From Eggerthellaceae bacterium (GTDB lineage: Bacteria > Actinomycetota > Coriobacteriia > Coriobacteriales > Eggerthellaceae), in the NCBI GenBank assembly GCA_030524475.1, contig JAUNGO010000022.1:1-34092 (forward strand): a stretch of DNA of 34,092 nucleotides, given 5' to 3'. Position numbers and translations under genes: made by a program. Shown piece after piece: positions 1-7,322 of the stretch (positions are counted from its first letter, which is position 1; each line of letters starts with the position of its first letter). The notes under the pieces were generated by a model. That model was not told the origin of the DNA. It saw only the letters and a list, made by a program, of their open reading frames with translations, and did not search any database.

Positions 1-36
1 GTGCCCGAAAAAACTCGGATTATCTCTTGACTTCAT
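1..36 (-). CDS. start of a gene cut by the left edge, possibly POT-family transporter
   Basis: An ATG at 34-36 (minus strand) is preceded by a good ribosome binding site, AAGGAG at 46-51, nine bases upstream, and the frame stays open to the window edge, giving MKSRDNPSFFGH. A short polar leader followed by FFGH resembles the N-terminus of proton-dependent oligopeptide (POT/PTR) transporters, which commonly begin with a polar stretch and then FFGHP(K/R)GL. Only 12 residues are visible, so the gene start is fairly well supported by its ribosome binding site but the family is a guess. It lies downstream of the molybdoenzyme operon, separated by a terminator-like hairpin. Confidence 0.45.
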   Translation of the reverse strand, partial: MKSRDNPSFFGH

Positions 37-50
37 ATAGCTGGTCTCCT

Positions 51-95
51 TAAAACGCGGGGCGGCTTAGGGCCGCGAGGCCCTCCCGCCGCCCC
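51..95 (-). terminator. Rho-independent terminator after the zinc-ribbon gene
   Basis: On the minus strand a nested stem with outer arms GGGGCGGC/GCCGCCCC (plus-strand 59-66 and 88-95) and inner arms GGGCC/GGCCC is followed by CGCGTTTTA. A second perfect 16-base palindrome, CCTGCCGCGCGGCAGG, lies at 104-119 just after the zinc-ribbon stop codon. Together they should end, or at least weaken, transcription before the gene at the left edge. Confidence 0.65.
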
Positions 96-135
96 CTTTC
101 GGTCCTGCCGCGCGGCAGGCTTACCCTTTGGGCGG

Positions 136-372
136 TTACGCGACGGGCGGCTTGGGCGCGCCGGGGGCAACAGGTGCGCCGGGGGCTTTCGGGGCGCCGG
201 GGGCCGCCGGCGCCTTGATGGCGCCGTCGAGCGCCGCCTGGTCGGCGTCGAAGTCCTTCACCGTGTTGTCGAGCGGCGCGTCGCACTGCGCGCACACCTT
301 GTCGATGGGCCTGTTGACAGCGCCACATTGCGGGCACGTCTTCATAGAAACAGCTGCAGGTCTAAAACACAT
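136..372 (-). CDS. small zinc-ribbon protein with Pro/Ala/Gly tail
   Basis: The 78-residue product carries two CxxC pairs, CPQC and CAQC, in residues 13-31, the pattern of a one-domain zinc ribbon that would bind a single zinc ion. The last 25 or so residues are an almost pure GAP/APG/APK repeat, probably a flexible tail. I chose the ATG at 370-372 because it has GGAACGGAG about eight bases upstream; an internal ATG at 343-345 (MKTCPQCG) has no clear ribosome binding site but would put the CPQC motif right at the N-terminus. It follows the molybdoenzyme small subunit by 142 bases on the same strand. The function is unknown; a role in assembly or as an accessory of the enzyme is speculative. 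Confidence 0.7.
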   Translation of the reverse strand: MCFRPAAVSMKTCPQCGAVNRPIDKVCAQCDAPLDNTVKDFDADQAALDGAIKAPAAPGAPKAPGAPVAPGAPKPPVA

Positions 373-453
373 GGCGGAATCTCCGTTCCTTTCTCTTTGG
401 TTCGTGGTTCGGTTGAGCCTGCAGGCTGCCGACCGAGCAGGCTATTCGACGGA

Positions 454-495
454 GAAGGGCTCGCCCGAGCTAGGGATGGCATGGGCAAGCCCTTC
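454..495 (-). other. strong hairpin between Fe-S subunit and zinc-ribbon gene
   Basis: Arms GAAGGGCTCGCCC (454-466) and GGGCAAGCCCTTC (483-495) pair over 12 of 13 positions. No T-run follows on the minus strand, so this looks more like an mRNA-stabilising or partial-attenuation hairpin than a true terminator. The rest of the 142-base gap shows only a weaker GAGCCTGC-type stem around 415-445. Confidence 0.5.
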
Positions 496-514
496 CCAAC
501 AAGGGGGATGGCGC

Positions 515-1315
515 CTACGCAAGGGCGATGTCCGCGAGGCCCTGGTCTTTCTCCCTGGTGGAGACCTCGAGTTCCTTCACCTTGCCGCCCTTTACGACCG
601 TGACCTTCCAGTCGGCCTCGGGCAAGCCGTCGAGCCAGAAGTCGCCCCACATATCGGTCGTGGCCGTGTAGGTGCCCGCGTCACTTTCGGCGGTCACCTG
701 CGCGCTCTCGACGATCTCCTGCGCCTCGGGGTCGAACACGGTGGCGGCGATGAACTTCTTGGGCAGGCCCTTGTACCACACGCGCGGCTTGGTGCCGTAC
801 TCGGCGTGCAGGAACTCGGCGCCCTCAAGGTCAAGCTCCGCCTCCTCGCCGAACTGGATCACGTCGACGTGGCAGTTGTCGACGCAGCGCGGCGTCTTAA
901 TCGGCTCGTCGCCGTCGAGCAGGTGCGCGCAGCCGGTGCACTTCTGCGGGATGTTGAGCTCCTCGTTCCAGAACACCGCGTGGTAGGGGCAGGCGTCGAC
1001 GATCTGCCTTTGGCCTTTGGCCTTTACGGGATCGATGAGGACGAGGCCGTCGTCGCGGCGGTACACCGCGCCGTCCTTTGCCGCCTTCATGCACGGCGCG
1101 TTCTCGCAATGCTGGCACATCACGGGCAGGTAGCTGACGCGCACGTGCGGCCGTGCCCCGCGCTCGGTTTGGTTGAGCTTCATCCAGAACTGGCCGACCT
1201 GCGGCTGCGCCTCGGCGTAGGGCATCCAAGCCTGGCCGCAGTGCTCGTCCTTGCAACCGATCTGGCAGTCGTGGCAGCCCACGCATTTCGTGATGTCGAT
1301 AAGGAATGCTTTCAT
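515..1315 (-). CDS. molybdoenzyme Fe-S (beta) subunit, transhydroxylase small-subunit type
   Basis: The 266-residue electron-transfer subunit has twelve cysteines in ferredoxin-like groups, enough for three [4Fe-4S] clusters: C11, C14, C17, C21; C67, C70, C75, C109; C126, C129, C144, C148. After about residue 165 a cysteine-free tail follows that reads like a beta-sandwich (carboxypeptidase-regulatory/Cna-B-like) domain. Three clusters plus such a tail and about 270 residues is the known layout of the pyrogallol-phloroglucinol transhydroxylase small subunit, and it differs from the usual four-cluster DmsB type. There is no signal peptide. The gene starts 25 bases after the large-subunit stop, with AAGGGACT upstream of the ATG, so the two are co-transcribed. 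The physiological electron partner cannot be told from the sequence. Confidence 0.88.
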   Translation of the reverse strand: MKAFLIDITKCVGCHDCQIGCKDEHCGQAWMPYAEAQPQVGQFWMKLNQTERGARPHVRVSYLPVMCQHCENAPCMKAAKDGAVYRRDDGLVLIDPVKAKGQRQIVDACPYHAVFWNEELNIPQKCTGCAHLLDGDEPIKTPRCVDNCHVDVIQFGEEAELDLEGAEFLHAEYGTKPRVWYKGLPKKFIAATVFDPEAQEIVESAQVTAESDAGTYTATTDMWGDFWLDGLPEADWKVTVVKGGKVKELEVSTREKDQGLADIALA

Positions 1316-1340
1316 GATGGAGTCCCTTCGTGTCCTTTGC

Positions 1341-4016
1341 CTATTCGATGACCCAAGAGTTGTAGTTGATGCCGATGGCCGGGTCGTAGTCGCGCTCGAA
1401 CGCCTCGGGGTAGTCGCGCCTCCAGCCGTCGTACTCCTCCTGCGTCACCTTCTGCGCCTCGACGAGGTAGCCGGTGACGGCGAAGCCCTTGCAGTGCTCG
1501 GACACCTGGTTGTTGGGGCTGATGAGGTTGATGGCGCCGCCGCGGTCGAGGTGCGGCGCAATCGGGTCGACGCGCGAGCCCTTGTTCGCCATCACGGAGC
1601 CGGGCATGATGCGCTCGGATATGCGCGCGCCGAAAAGCACCGTGCCGCGCTCGTTGAACACCTTGACGATGTCGCCGTTGGCGATGCCGCGCGCCGCGGC
1701 GTCCTCGGGCGCGAACCACAATGGCTCGTACAGGTAGCCGTCGGGGCCTTTCACCTTCACCGTCTCGATCTCACGGAACCAAGCGATGTCGTCGCCCTGC
1801 ACGTGCACGCGGAAGCGCGCGGGGTTGGCCGTGATGAGCAGCGGGTAGGCCTTGCAGCGCTCGCCCCACAGGCTCTCGTCGTGCGTCCAGCCCTCCTCCG
1901 CCGGGCCGCCGACGATCCAGCGCGCCATGGGCGTGCGCTCCTTGTCGTCGGGGAAGTGCTCGGCCAGCGCCTCGCTCCAAAACTCGATCTTGCCGGTGGG
2001 CGTGTCGAGCGGGTAGTTCTCGGGATCCTCGTAAAACTGGCGCATTCCAGGGGGAAGCTGCTTCCAGTTGGGGTCGAGCTTCGGGAAGTAGTACTGCTTG
2101 TCCATCAACGTGTCGAAGTCGATCTCCTCGACGAGGCGCGACTGCTCGTAGCCGTACTTGATCCACTCGTCCTGCGTCATGCCGAGGTCGATCTGCTCGC
2201 GCACGCCGAAGCGCTCGCCGACCTTGCAGGCGATCTCGAAGTCGGAGTACGACTCGCCCACGCGGTCGCACGCAGGCGGCGTGATGCCGGCGTGACGCAT
2301 GGACACGATCATGCCAGCGCCCATGGAGTCGTTGTCCTCGAGGCAGGTGGTAACGGGAAGCACGAGATCGGCGAACAGCGAGTCGTTCTCAAGCCACTGG
2401 TGGTTCGTCACGAAGAACTCGACCTCGTTGGTGCGGATGGCGTCTTGGTAGTTGAAGCCGCCGTCCCAGCAGTTCATGTTGCAGGGCTTCTCGGACCAGA
2501 GCATGTGCACCTTGTCGACCTTCGGCGCCTCAGTGGGCGGTTCCATGCCCATGGCCTTTGCCATCGCCTGGTTCATCGCGAGCACGGCCTCGGGCGAGGC
2601 GGGATAGTTGAACTCCTTGAACTGCTCGGCCGTCTCGACGTACACGATGCAGGGGGATCCCCACCACTTCGCCTTGCCGGTCTGCAGCGCCTCGGCGACC
2701 ATGGTGCGCGGGATGGACTGCGCGTTGGGGTAGAACATGCGGCACTGGTTGATGGAGCTGAACGGCGCCGAAGTCGACCGCGCGATGTTCTCCTTCGCCA
2801 CGAGCGACGCGTTGAGGTGCAACTGCTGCACGCCCGGCTTGCCGAGGCCCTGCATGGCGAGCAGGTAGGCGCCGGTGCGGCCGGGCTCGTGCGAGTACGG
2901 CGTCTTGACGGAGCCGGAGCTGAAGTGCGCGTGCGAGGTGACGAGGTTCGCCACGTTGCGCGCGAACGCCTTGATGGTGTAAACCGGCACGCCGCAGCGC
3001 TCGGACGCCCACTCGGGCGTTTTCGGGATGCCCTCTTCGTCCTCGCCGAGCACGTACGCGCGCACCTTGTCGAAGCCGACCGAGTGCGTCTCGACGTACT
3101 CCTTGTCGTAGAGCCCCTCGGTGATCCACACGTACATGACGCCGAAGTCGAAGGCGGCGTCGGTGTTCGGCAGGATGGGGATCCACTTCATCGTGGGGTG
3201 GCAAACTGCCGTGTAGTTGCAGAACGGGTCAACGATGACGAACTTCTTGCCGACCGACTCCCAGAACTTGAGCAGGCGCGACCAGAACTGGCTGCCGTAG
3301 TTTTGCGTGAGCTCCCAGTCGCCCGCGTCGAAGCAAATAAGATCGGAGTGCTCGGTGATGTCCTTGATGATGTTCCAGGAGTTGTAGCCGGTCTGCGGCG
3401 GGGCGATCATGCCAAGGCCCTTGTTAGAGCCCGAGCCCCACACGTGCTTGGCGCCCCAATACCAGCCCTCGACCGAGTCGGGCGTACGCGTCTCGCGCGT
3501 GTAGCCGCCGAGCTTGCTCATGAGCGTGGCGTGCATGCCGCCGCCAGCGTGCAGGTCCTTGGACTCGCGGTGGCCGTCCTCGCCGACGCACAGCACCGAG
3601 TACGGGCCGTAGGTGTCAATGATGCGGCGCAGCTCGGCCTCCATGATGTCGATGGCCTCATCCCAGCTGATGCGAACGAACTTCGACTTGCCACGGTTTT
3701 CGGCGTTGATCTTCGCGGGATCGCCGCCCGGCTCCCAATCGACGCGCTTCAAGGGGTACATGACGCGGTTCTTCGAGTACACGCGATTCTTGTACGCAAG
3801 CGCGAAGTAGTTCGGGGCCGTCTTCAGCGGCGGGCGAAACGTCTTGCCGTCGGCCTTAAGCTCCCAGCGCGCGCCGTCGAGCTCCTCGGCGGTATAGCGC
3901 TCGTCGATGCGGAACGGGCGAATGCGCACGATCTTGCCGTCCTTGGAATCGACGGCCGTGATCTCGCCACCCGTACCGCCGCACGCGATGCTTTGAAGCG
4001 TGGTGACTTCCTTCAT
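1341..4016 (-). CDS. molybdopterin oxidoreductase large subunit, transhydroxylase / catechol-dehydroxylase-like
   Basis: The 891-residue product belongs to the DMSO-reductase family, binding Mo-bis-pyranopterin guanine dinucleotide. It has no twin-arginine leader and no N-terminal cysteine cluster motif, so it should be cytoplasmic and without its own Fe-S centre. Near the expected metal site it reads TRTPDSVEGWYWG, with D180-S181; in Pelobacter pyrogallol-phloroglucinol transhydroxylase (about 875 residues) an Asp-Ser pair at 174-175 holds the Mo-ligating Ser and a catalytic Asp, and H149 here sits about where its catalytic H144 would be. Gut catechol dehydroxylases are the other close family. 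I chose the ATG at 4014-4016, preceded by AGGAGAGGAG; longer in-frame starts lack such a site. Substrate unproven: a polyhydroxylated aromatic is the best inference. Confidence 0.85.
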   Translation of the reverse strand: MKEVTTLQSIACGGTGGEITAVDSKDGKIVRIRPFRIDERYTAEELDGARWELKADGKTFRPPLKTAPNYFALAYKNRVYSKNRVMYPLKRVDWEPGGDPAKINAENRGKSKFVRISWDEAIDIMEAELRRIIDTYGPYSVLCVGEDGHRESKDLHAGGGMHATLMSKLGGYTRETRTPDSVEGWYWGAKHVWGSGSNKGLGMIAPPQTGYNSWNIIKDITEHSDLICFDAGDWELTQNYGSQFWSRLLKFWESVGKKFVIVDPFCNYTAVCHPTMKWIPILPNTDAAFDFGVMYVWITEGLYDKEYVETHSVGFDKVRAYVLGEDEEGIPKTPEWASERCGVPVYTIKAFARNVANLVTSHAHFSSGSVKTPYSHEPGRTGAYLLAMQGLGKPGVQQLHLNASLVAKENIARSTSAPFSSINQCRMFYPNAQSIPRTMVAEALQTGKAKWWGSPCIVYVETAEQFKEFNYPASPEAVLAMNQAMAKAMGMEPPTEAPKVDKVHMLWSEKPCNMNCWDGGFNYQDAIRTNEVEFFVTNHQWLENDSLFADLVLPVTTCLEDNDSMGAGMIVSMRHAGITPPACDRVGESYSDFEIACKVGERFGVREQIDLGMTQDEWIKYGYEQSRLVEEIDFDTLMDKQYYFPKLDPNWKQLPPGMRQFYEDPENYPLDTPTGKIEFWSEALAEHFPDDKERTPMARWIVGGPAEEGWTHDESLWGERCKAYPLLITANPARFRVHVQGDDIAWFREIETVKVKGPDGYLYEPLWFAPEDAAARGIANGDIVKVFNERGTVLFGARISERIMPGSVMANKGSRVDPIAPHLDRGGAINLISPNNQVSEHCKGFAVTGYLVEAQKVTQEEYDGWRRDYPEAFERDYDPAIGINYNSWVIE

Positions 4017-4048
4017 CTGCTCTCCTCTCCTCGTGTGGATGAGCTTCG

Positions 4049-4065
4049 ATCCGCACTTTGCGGAT
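4049..4065. promoter_or_regulatory. inverted repeat in leader of the molybdoenzyme operon
   Basis: ATCCGC-ACTTT-GCGGAT is a perfect 6-base inverted repeat lying between the candidate promoter and the large-subunit start codon. It could be an operator half-site pair or a small leader hairpin. The sequence does not decide which. Confidence 0.3.
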
Positions 4066-4077
4066 GTCGCTGGTTCC

Positions 4078-4106
4078 ACTATGGAGTCGGGAGGCGGCGC
4101 GTTCAA
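4078..4106 (-). promoter_or_regulatory. candidate promoter of the molybdoenzyme operon
   Basis: On the minus strand TTGAAC (4101-4106) and CATAGT (4078-4083) are separated by 17 bases, about 60 bases upstream of the start codon. Each hexamer matches the sigma-70 consensus at four of six positions, so this is only a candidate. The surrounding 295-base gap between the TetR gene and the large subunit also holds two copies of GTGTGCAC (4184-4191 and 4215-4222), 31 bases apart and so about three helical turns. Confidence 0.35.
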
Positions 4107-4183
4107 TTTTCAAGATGGCCGCGATGAGAACGATATTCACGCAGATGGCGCATGTGTTCCGCATTTGCGCCGATGCGCTCGAC

Positions 4184-4222
4184 GTGTGCACGAGAGGTTT
4201 ACAGATCGACGAAGGTGTGCAC
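4184..4222. promoter_or_regulatory. paired GTGTGCAC motifs, possible TetR operator
   Basis: Two identical octamers, each containing the palindrome GTGCAC, are spaced 31 bases start to start, upstream of the candidate promoter and just downstream of the tetR stop codon. Spacing by whole helical turns fits two protein dimers on one face of the DNA. Assigning them to the neighbouring TetR protein is inference. Confidence 0.25.
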
Positions 4223-4311
4223 CTGCGGGACGGGGCGGGGCGATATGCGTTTGTCGGGCTGGAAAACGCGGCACACGGCGGGGCGGGGCTCGATACAGCG
4301 CGACGGCGGCG

Positions 4312-4893
4312 TCAGATGAGGTTTGCCTTGCGCCCTTTGTACACGCGTTCCCAAAAGGGCATGGTTATGCTGTTGTACAGCTCGGCGAGTTCGGCGGGCG
4401 AAACTTCCATGCCGTCGCTGATCCATTTCTGTACGAGCATGGCCTGGGACGACGCGAAGAAATACGCGACGTAGTCGATCTTCCAATCGGCGCGGCCCTC
4501 GACGATACGTTGGATGTGCTCCGTGTTAAACGCATGGATGGCCCACGTGGCAACGCGAAGGAACGTGTCGTCGCAACCGCGCATCGGCCCGACAAGGTCG
4601 GTGTAGTATGCGCGCTCGGCGTAGATGCTCTCGTACATGCGCTCGATGAAAACGTTCTCCATGAGCTTCGTGTCGCGCAACGGCAGGATTGCATGGACGT
4701 CGCGCAGCGGCTTCATGACGTGGCGGTCGAACAGCTCGCCGACGATGGCCTCTTTGTCCTGGAAATACTTGTAGAAGGTTCGACGAGATACGCACGCCCT
4801 GTCGCAGATCTCGGAAACCGTGATCTTCGAATATGGCTTCTCCTTGAGCACCGACTTAAATGCATCCTCGATCGACGTCTTGACATCAGGCAT
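4312..4893 (-). CDS. TetR/AcrR-family transcriptional regulator
   Basis: The 193-residue protein has a TetR-type N-terminal DNA-binding domain: an alpha-helical lead (residues 5-20), then ITVSEICDRACVSRRTFYKY with the typical RRTFYKYF recognition helix and the following DKEAIV. The C-terminal part is helical and divergent, as expected of a ligand-binding domain. The ATG at 4891-4893 is preceded by a GGGGGGAAGG ribosome binding site; the same frame is open further upstream but lacks one. It lies directly upstream of the molybdoenzyme operon in the same direction, with a 295-base gap that carries a candidate promoter and repeats. It is therefore the likely substrate-responsive regulator of that operon. 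Confidence 0.88.
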   Translation of the reverse strand: MPDVKTSIEDAFKSVLKEKPYSKITVSEICDRACVSRRTFYKYFQDKEAIVGELFDRHVMKPLRDVHAILPLRDTKLMENVFIERMYESIYAERAYYTDLVGPMRGCDDTFLRVATWAIHAFNTEHIQRIVEGRADWKIDYVAYFFASSQAMLVQKWISDGMEVSPAELAELYNSITMPFWERVYKGRKANLI

Positions 4894-5004
4894 AGCCTTC
4901 CCCCCCTCGGCAGGCGCGCAAAACATATCAAAATCGCATTTTAGCGCAGTGGAGGCTCGGCGCACGGCGAGGCGCGTAACAACTCGCTCAAAATTGCCCA
5001 CCTC

Positions 5005-5054
5005 AAAAAAGTACCCCTGACCTGGATAAACCAAACGTTTCACCAGATCAGGGG
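5005..5054 (-). terminator. Rho-independent terminator of the ligase/oxidoreductase cluster
   Basis: On the minus strand CCCCTGATCTGG pairs with CCAGGTCAGGGG (plus-strand 5043-5054 and 5014-5025; 11 of 12 Watson-Crick and one G-U) and is followed by TACTTTTTT. It lies 31 bases after the stop codon of the acyl-CoA ligase at 5086 and before tetR, so it separates the two transcription units. The remaining bases 4894-5004 form the tetR leader, in which no convincing -35/-10 pair was found. Confidence 0.85.
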
Positions 5055-5085
5055 CGTGGGCAAAATGCACCGAATGGCGACGTGC

Positions 5086-6759
5086 CTACTCTTTGATGCC
5101 GTCGGTTTGGCGGATGAGCTTGCGCTTGATCTTGCCGCCGATGGTTTTGGGCAGCTCGTCGACGTATTCCACGATGCGCGGATACTTGTACGGCGCGGTC
5201 GTGTGCTTCACGTGGTTTTGCAGCTCGCGCGTGAGCTCCTCGGTCGGCTCATACCCCTTCGCTAGCACGACGGTGGCCTTCACCACCTTGCCGCGGATGG
5301 GGTCGGGCGCAGCCGTTACCGCGCACTCCACCACCGCCGGATGCGCCACGAGCGCGCTTTCCACCTCGAAGGGTCCGATGCGGTAGCCCGAGCACTTGAT
5401 CACGTCGTCGTTGCGCCCCACGAAGAAGCAATAGCCGTCGGAGTCGCGCCACGCCATGTCGTGCAGGTTGTAGTACGCCCCGCCCACGGCCTCGCGCGTG
5501 TGCTCCTCGTCGCGGTAGTAGCCCACGAAAAGCCCCGGCGGATACGCCTCCTTCAGGCCCGTCACGCAGATGGCGCCCTCCTCGCCATCCTCCACCGGCA
5601 CGCCGTCGTCGTCGAGCAGCTTGATGTTGAGCAGCGGCGAGGGCTTGCCCATGGAGCCCGGGCGCGGCTCGACCCACGGGAAGGTGGCCAGAAGCACCGG
5701 CCCTTCGGTTTGCCCGAAGCCCTCGCGGATCTTTTTGCCCGTGAGACGCTCCCACTGGATGGTGACCTCGGCGTTCAACGGCTCGCCCGCCGTGGCGAAG
5801 TTCTCCACGCTCGACAGGTCGTACGCCGAGACGTCCTCCTGCAGCATAAAGCGGTACATCGTGGGCGGCGCGCAGAACGTGGTGAGCTCGTAGTCTTGGA
5901 TCTTCTGCAAAAGCTTGGTGGGCACGAACTTGTCCATGTCGTAGCAGAAGATGGTGGCGCCCGCGATCCACTGGCCGTAGATCTTGCCCCAGCCGAACTT
6001 CGCCCAGCCCGAGTCGGTCACGCTCATGTGCAGCTTGTTCTCGCGCACCTGCTGCCAATACTTCGCCGTGATGATGTGCCCAAGCGGGTGCGCGAAGTTG
6101 TGGCACACGGCCTTGGGATTGCCCGTGGTGCCGCTCGTGAAGTAGATGAGCATGATGTCTTTGCTGGTCACGCCCGCCTCGCCGGTGGGGCGCTCAAACA
6201 CCTCGGACTCAGGCTCGATGAGCTCGTCGAAGTTCAGCCACCCGCCGCGTTTGCCTGCCGCCACAATGGTGTGCTCGATGGAGGGGGCGTCCGCGCGCGC
6301 CGCCTCGGCCTCGCCGCACACGTAAGCGTCGTTCACGCACACGAGCGCCTTCACGCCCGCGCTGTTCGCGCGATAGGCGATGTCCTTGCGCGTGAGCTGC
6401 AAAGACGCGGGGATGACGGTGGCGCCCAGCTTGCACAGGGCCGCGGCGACCACCCAGTATTCCCAGCGGCGGCGCAGGATGCACATGACCACGTCGCCTT
6501 TGCCCACGCCGAGCTTCGCAAACGCGTTGGCCGCCTTGTTGGAAAGGCGCGAGATGTCGGTGAAGGTGAACGTGCGCTCCTCGCCGGCGTCGTTGCACCA
6601 CAGAAGCGCGCGCTTGTCGGGCTCGACGCGCGCCCACTCGTCCACCACGTCGAAGCCGAAGTTGAACGCCTCGGGCACGTTGATGCGGAAGTTTTCGTAG
6701 AAGTCCTCGTACGAGTCGAACTCGATACGCGGGCAGTATTTCGAAAGAATGTAGTCCAT
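5086..6759 (-). CDS. AMP-forming acyl-CoA synthetase (medium-chain/acetyl type), copy 2
   Basis: The 557-residue member of the ANL adenylating superfamily would activate a carboxylic acid as acyl-AMP and then acyl-CoA. The ATP-binding loop YFTSGTTGNPKAV lies at about residues 208-220, the GFGQTEGP segment near 343, and the hinge VGRNDDVIKCSGYRIGPFE near 453. The catalytic C-terminal lysine is in PKTIGGKIKRK. Architecture and length match short/medium-chain acyl-CoA synthetases. It begins nine bases after an HTH-cupin regulator and is the last gene of the cluster, just before a strong terminator. It is clearly paralogous to the ligase at 10994-12769. The acid it uses cannot be read from the sequence. 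Confidence 0.9.
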   Translation of the reverse strand: MDYILSKYCPRIEFDSYEDFYENFRINVPEAFNFGFDVVDEWARVEPDKRALLWCNDAGEERTFTFTDISRLSNKAANAFAKLGVGKGDVVMCILRRRWEYWVVAAALCKLGATVIPASLQLTRKDIAYRANSAGVKALVCVNDAYVCGEAEAARADAPSIEHTIVAAGKRGGWLNFDELIEPESEVFERPTGEAGVTSKDIMLIYFTSGTTGNPKAVCHNFAHPLGHIITAKYWQQVRENKLHMSVTDSGWAKFGWGKIYGQWIAGATIFCYDMDKFVPTKLLQKIQDYELTTFCAPPTMYRFMLQEDVSAYDLSSVENFATAGEPLNAEVTIQWERLTGKKIREGFGQTEGPVLLATFPWVEPRPGSMGKPSPLLNIKLLDDDGVPVEDGEEGAICVTGLKEAYPPGLFVGYYRDEEHTREAVGGAYYNLHDMAWRDSDGYCFFVGRNDDVIKCSGYRIGPFEVESALVAHPAVVECAVTAAPDPIRGKVVKATVVLAKGYEPTEELTRELQNHVKHTTAPYKYPRIVEYVDELPKTIGGKIKRKLIRQTDGIKE

Positions 6760-6768
6760 GGGTTTCAG

Positions 6769-7320
6769 CTATTCTGCGATGATGGTAATGAACTTCGCGG
6801 TTTTGTCGCCGTAGCAGCGCTGGCCGTGCGGGTGGGTGGGGTTGAAGTAGATGCTGTCCCACTGGTTGAGCACGATCTCCTTGTCGTCGAAGGTGACCAC
6901 GATCGAGCCCTCGACGACGAAGTTGAACTCCTGGCCCTGGTGCGTGACCAGCTTCGCCGGCTCGTCGGACGGGTCGAGCACCACCATGAGCGGCTGCATG
7001 ATCTTGCTGGCGTAGCGCCACGCCATGTCGTCGTAGTGGTAACCCGGGTAGCGGTCGACCTCCTTGCCCTGGCCGCGCCGCACCACGTGATAGGTGTCGA
7101 GCTTCGCCGCCGTGCCCGTGAGGATCTCGGTGAAGTCGACGCCGAACTTGTGCGCCATGTGGTAGATCGCCGAAATGGGCACGTCCGCCCCGGTTTCCTC
7201 CCACGTGCGGTAGGTGTCGATGCTCACACCCAAATCGGACGCCATCTCCTCGGCCGTCACGTCGCACGCCTCGCGCAGCCCCGCGATGCGCAGCCCGATC
7301 TCTCGCAACTCGTTTTCCAC
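6769..7320 (-). CDS. HTH (XRE)-cupin transcriptional regulator, copy 2
   Basis: The 183-residue protein has an N-terminal helix-turn-helix of the XRE type (about residues 5-60, including VTAEEMASDLGVSIDTYRTW) and a C-terminal cupin barrel (about 110-180, with THQGQEFNFVVEGSIVV and PTHPHGQR). Such proteins usually repress or activate a neighbouring operon in response to a small molecule or redox state. The start is a GTG at 7318-7320 with GGAG eight bases upstream, only two bases past the korC stop, so it is translated as part of the oxidoreductase operon. Its own ligase partner follows directly. It is a paralogue of the regulator at 12866-13450. Confidence 0.87.
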   Translation of the reverse strand: MENELREIGLRIAGLREACDVTAEEMASDLGVSIDTYRTWEETGADVPISAIYHMAHKFGVDFTEILTGTAAKLDTYHVVRRGQGKEVDRYPGYHYDDMAWRYASKIMQPLMVVLDPSDEPAKLVTHQGQEFNFVVEGSIVVTFDDKEIVLNQWDSIYFNPTHPHGQRCYGDKTAKFITIIAE

Positions 7321-7322
7321 GC

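Noticed and set aside
515..4016. Arsenate/DMSO reductase or acetylene hydratase as the identity of the molybdoenzyme
   Set aside because: No Tat leader or N-terminal Fe-S motif and no membrane anchor gene argue against respiratory reductases, and acetylene hydratase is a single-subunit enzyme with its own cluster and Cys Mo ligand. The Asp-Ser pair and the three-cluster partner fit the transhydroxylase group better.
1251..4127. Long plus-strand open frame opposite the molybdoenzyme large subunit
   Set aside because: It is the antisense shadow of a high-GC gene: compositionally biased toward Val, His, Arg and Leu, no recognisable domain, and the minus-strand frame is clearly a real enzyme.
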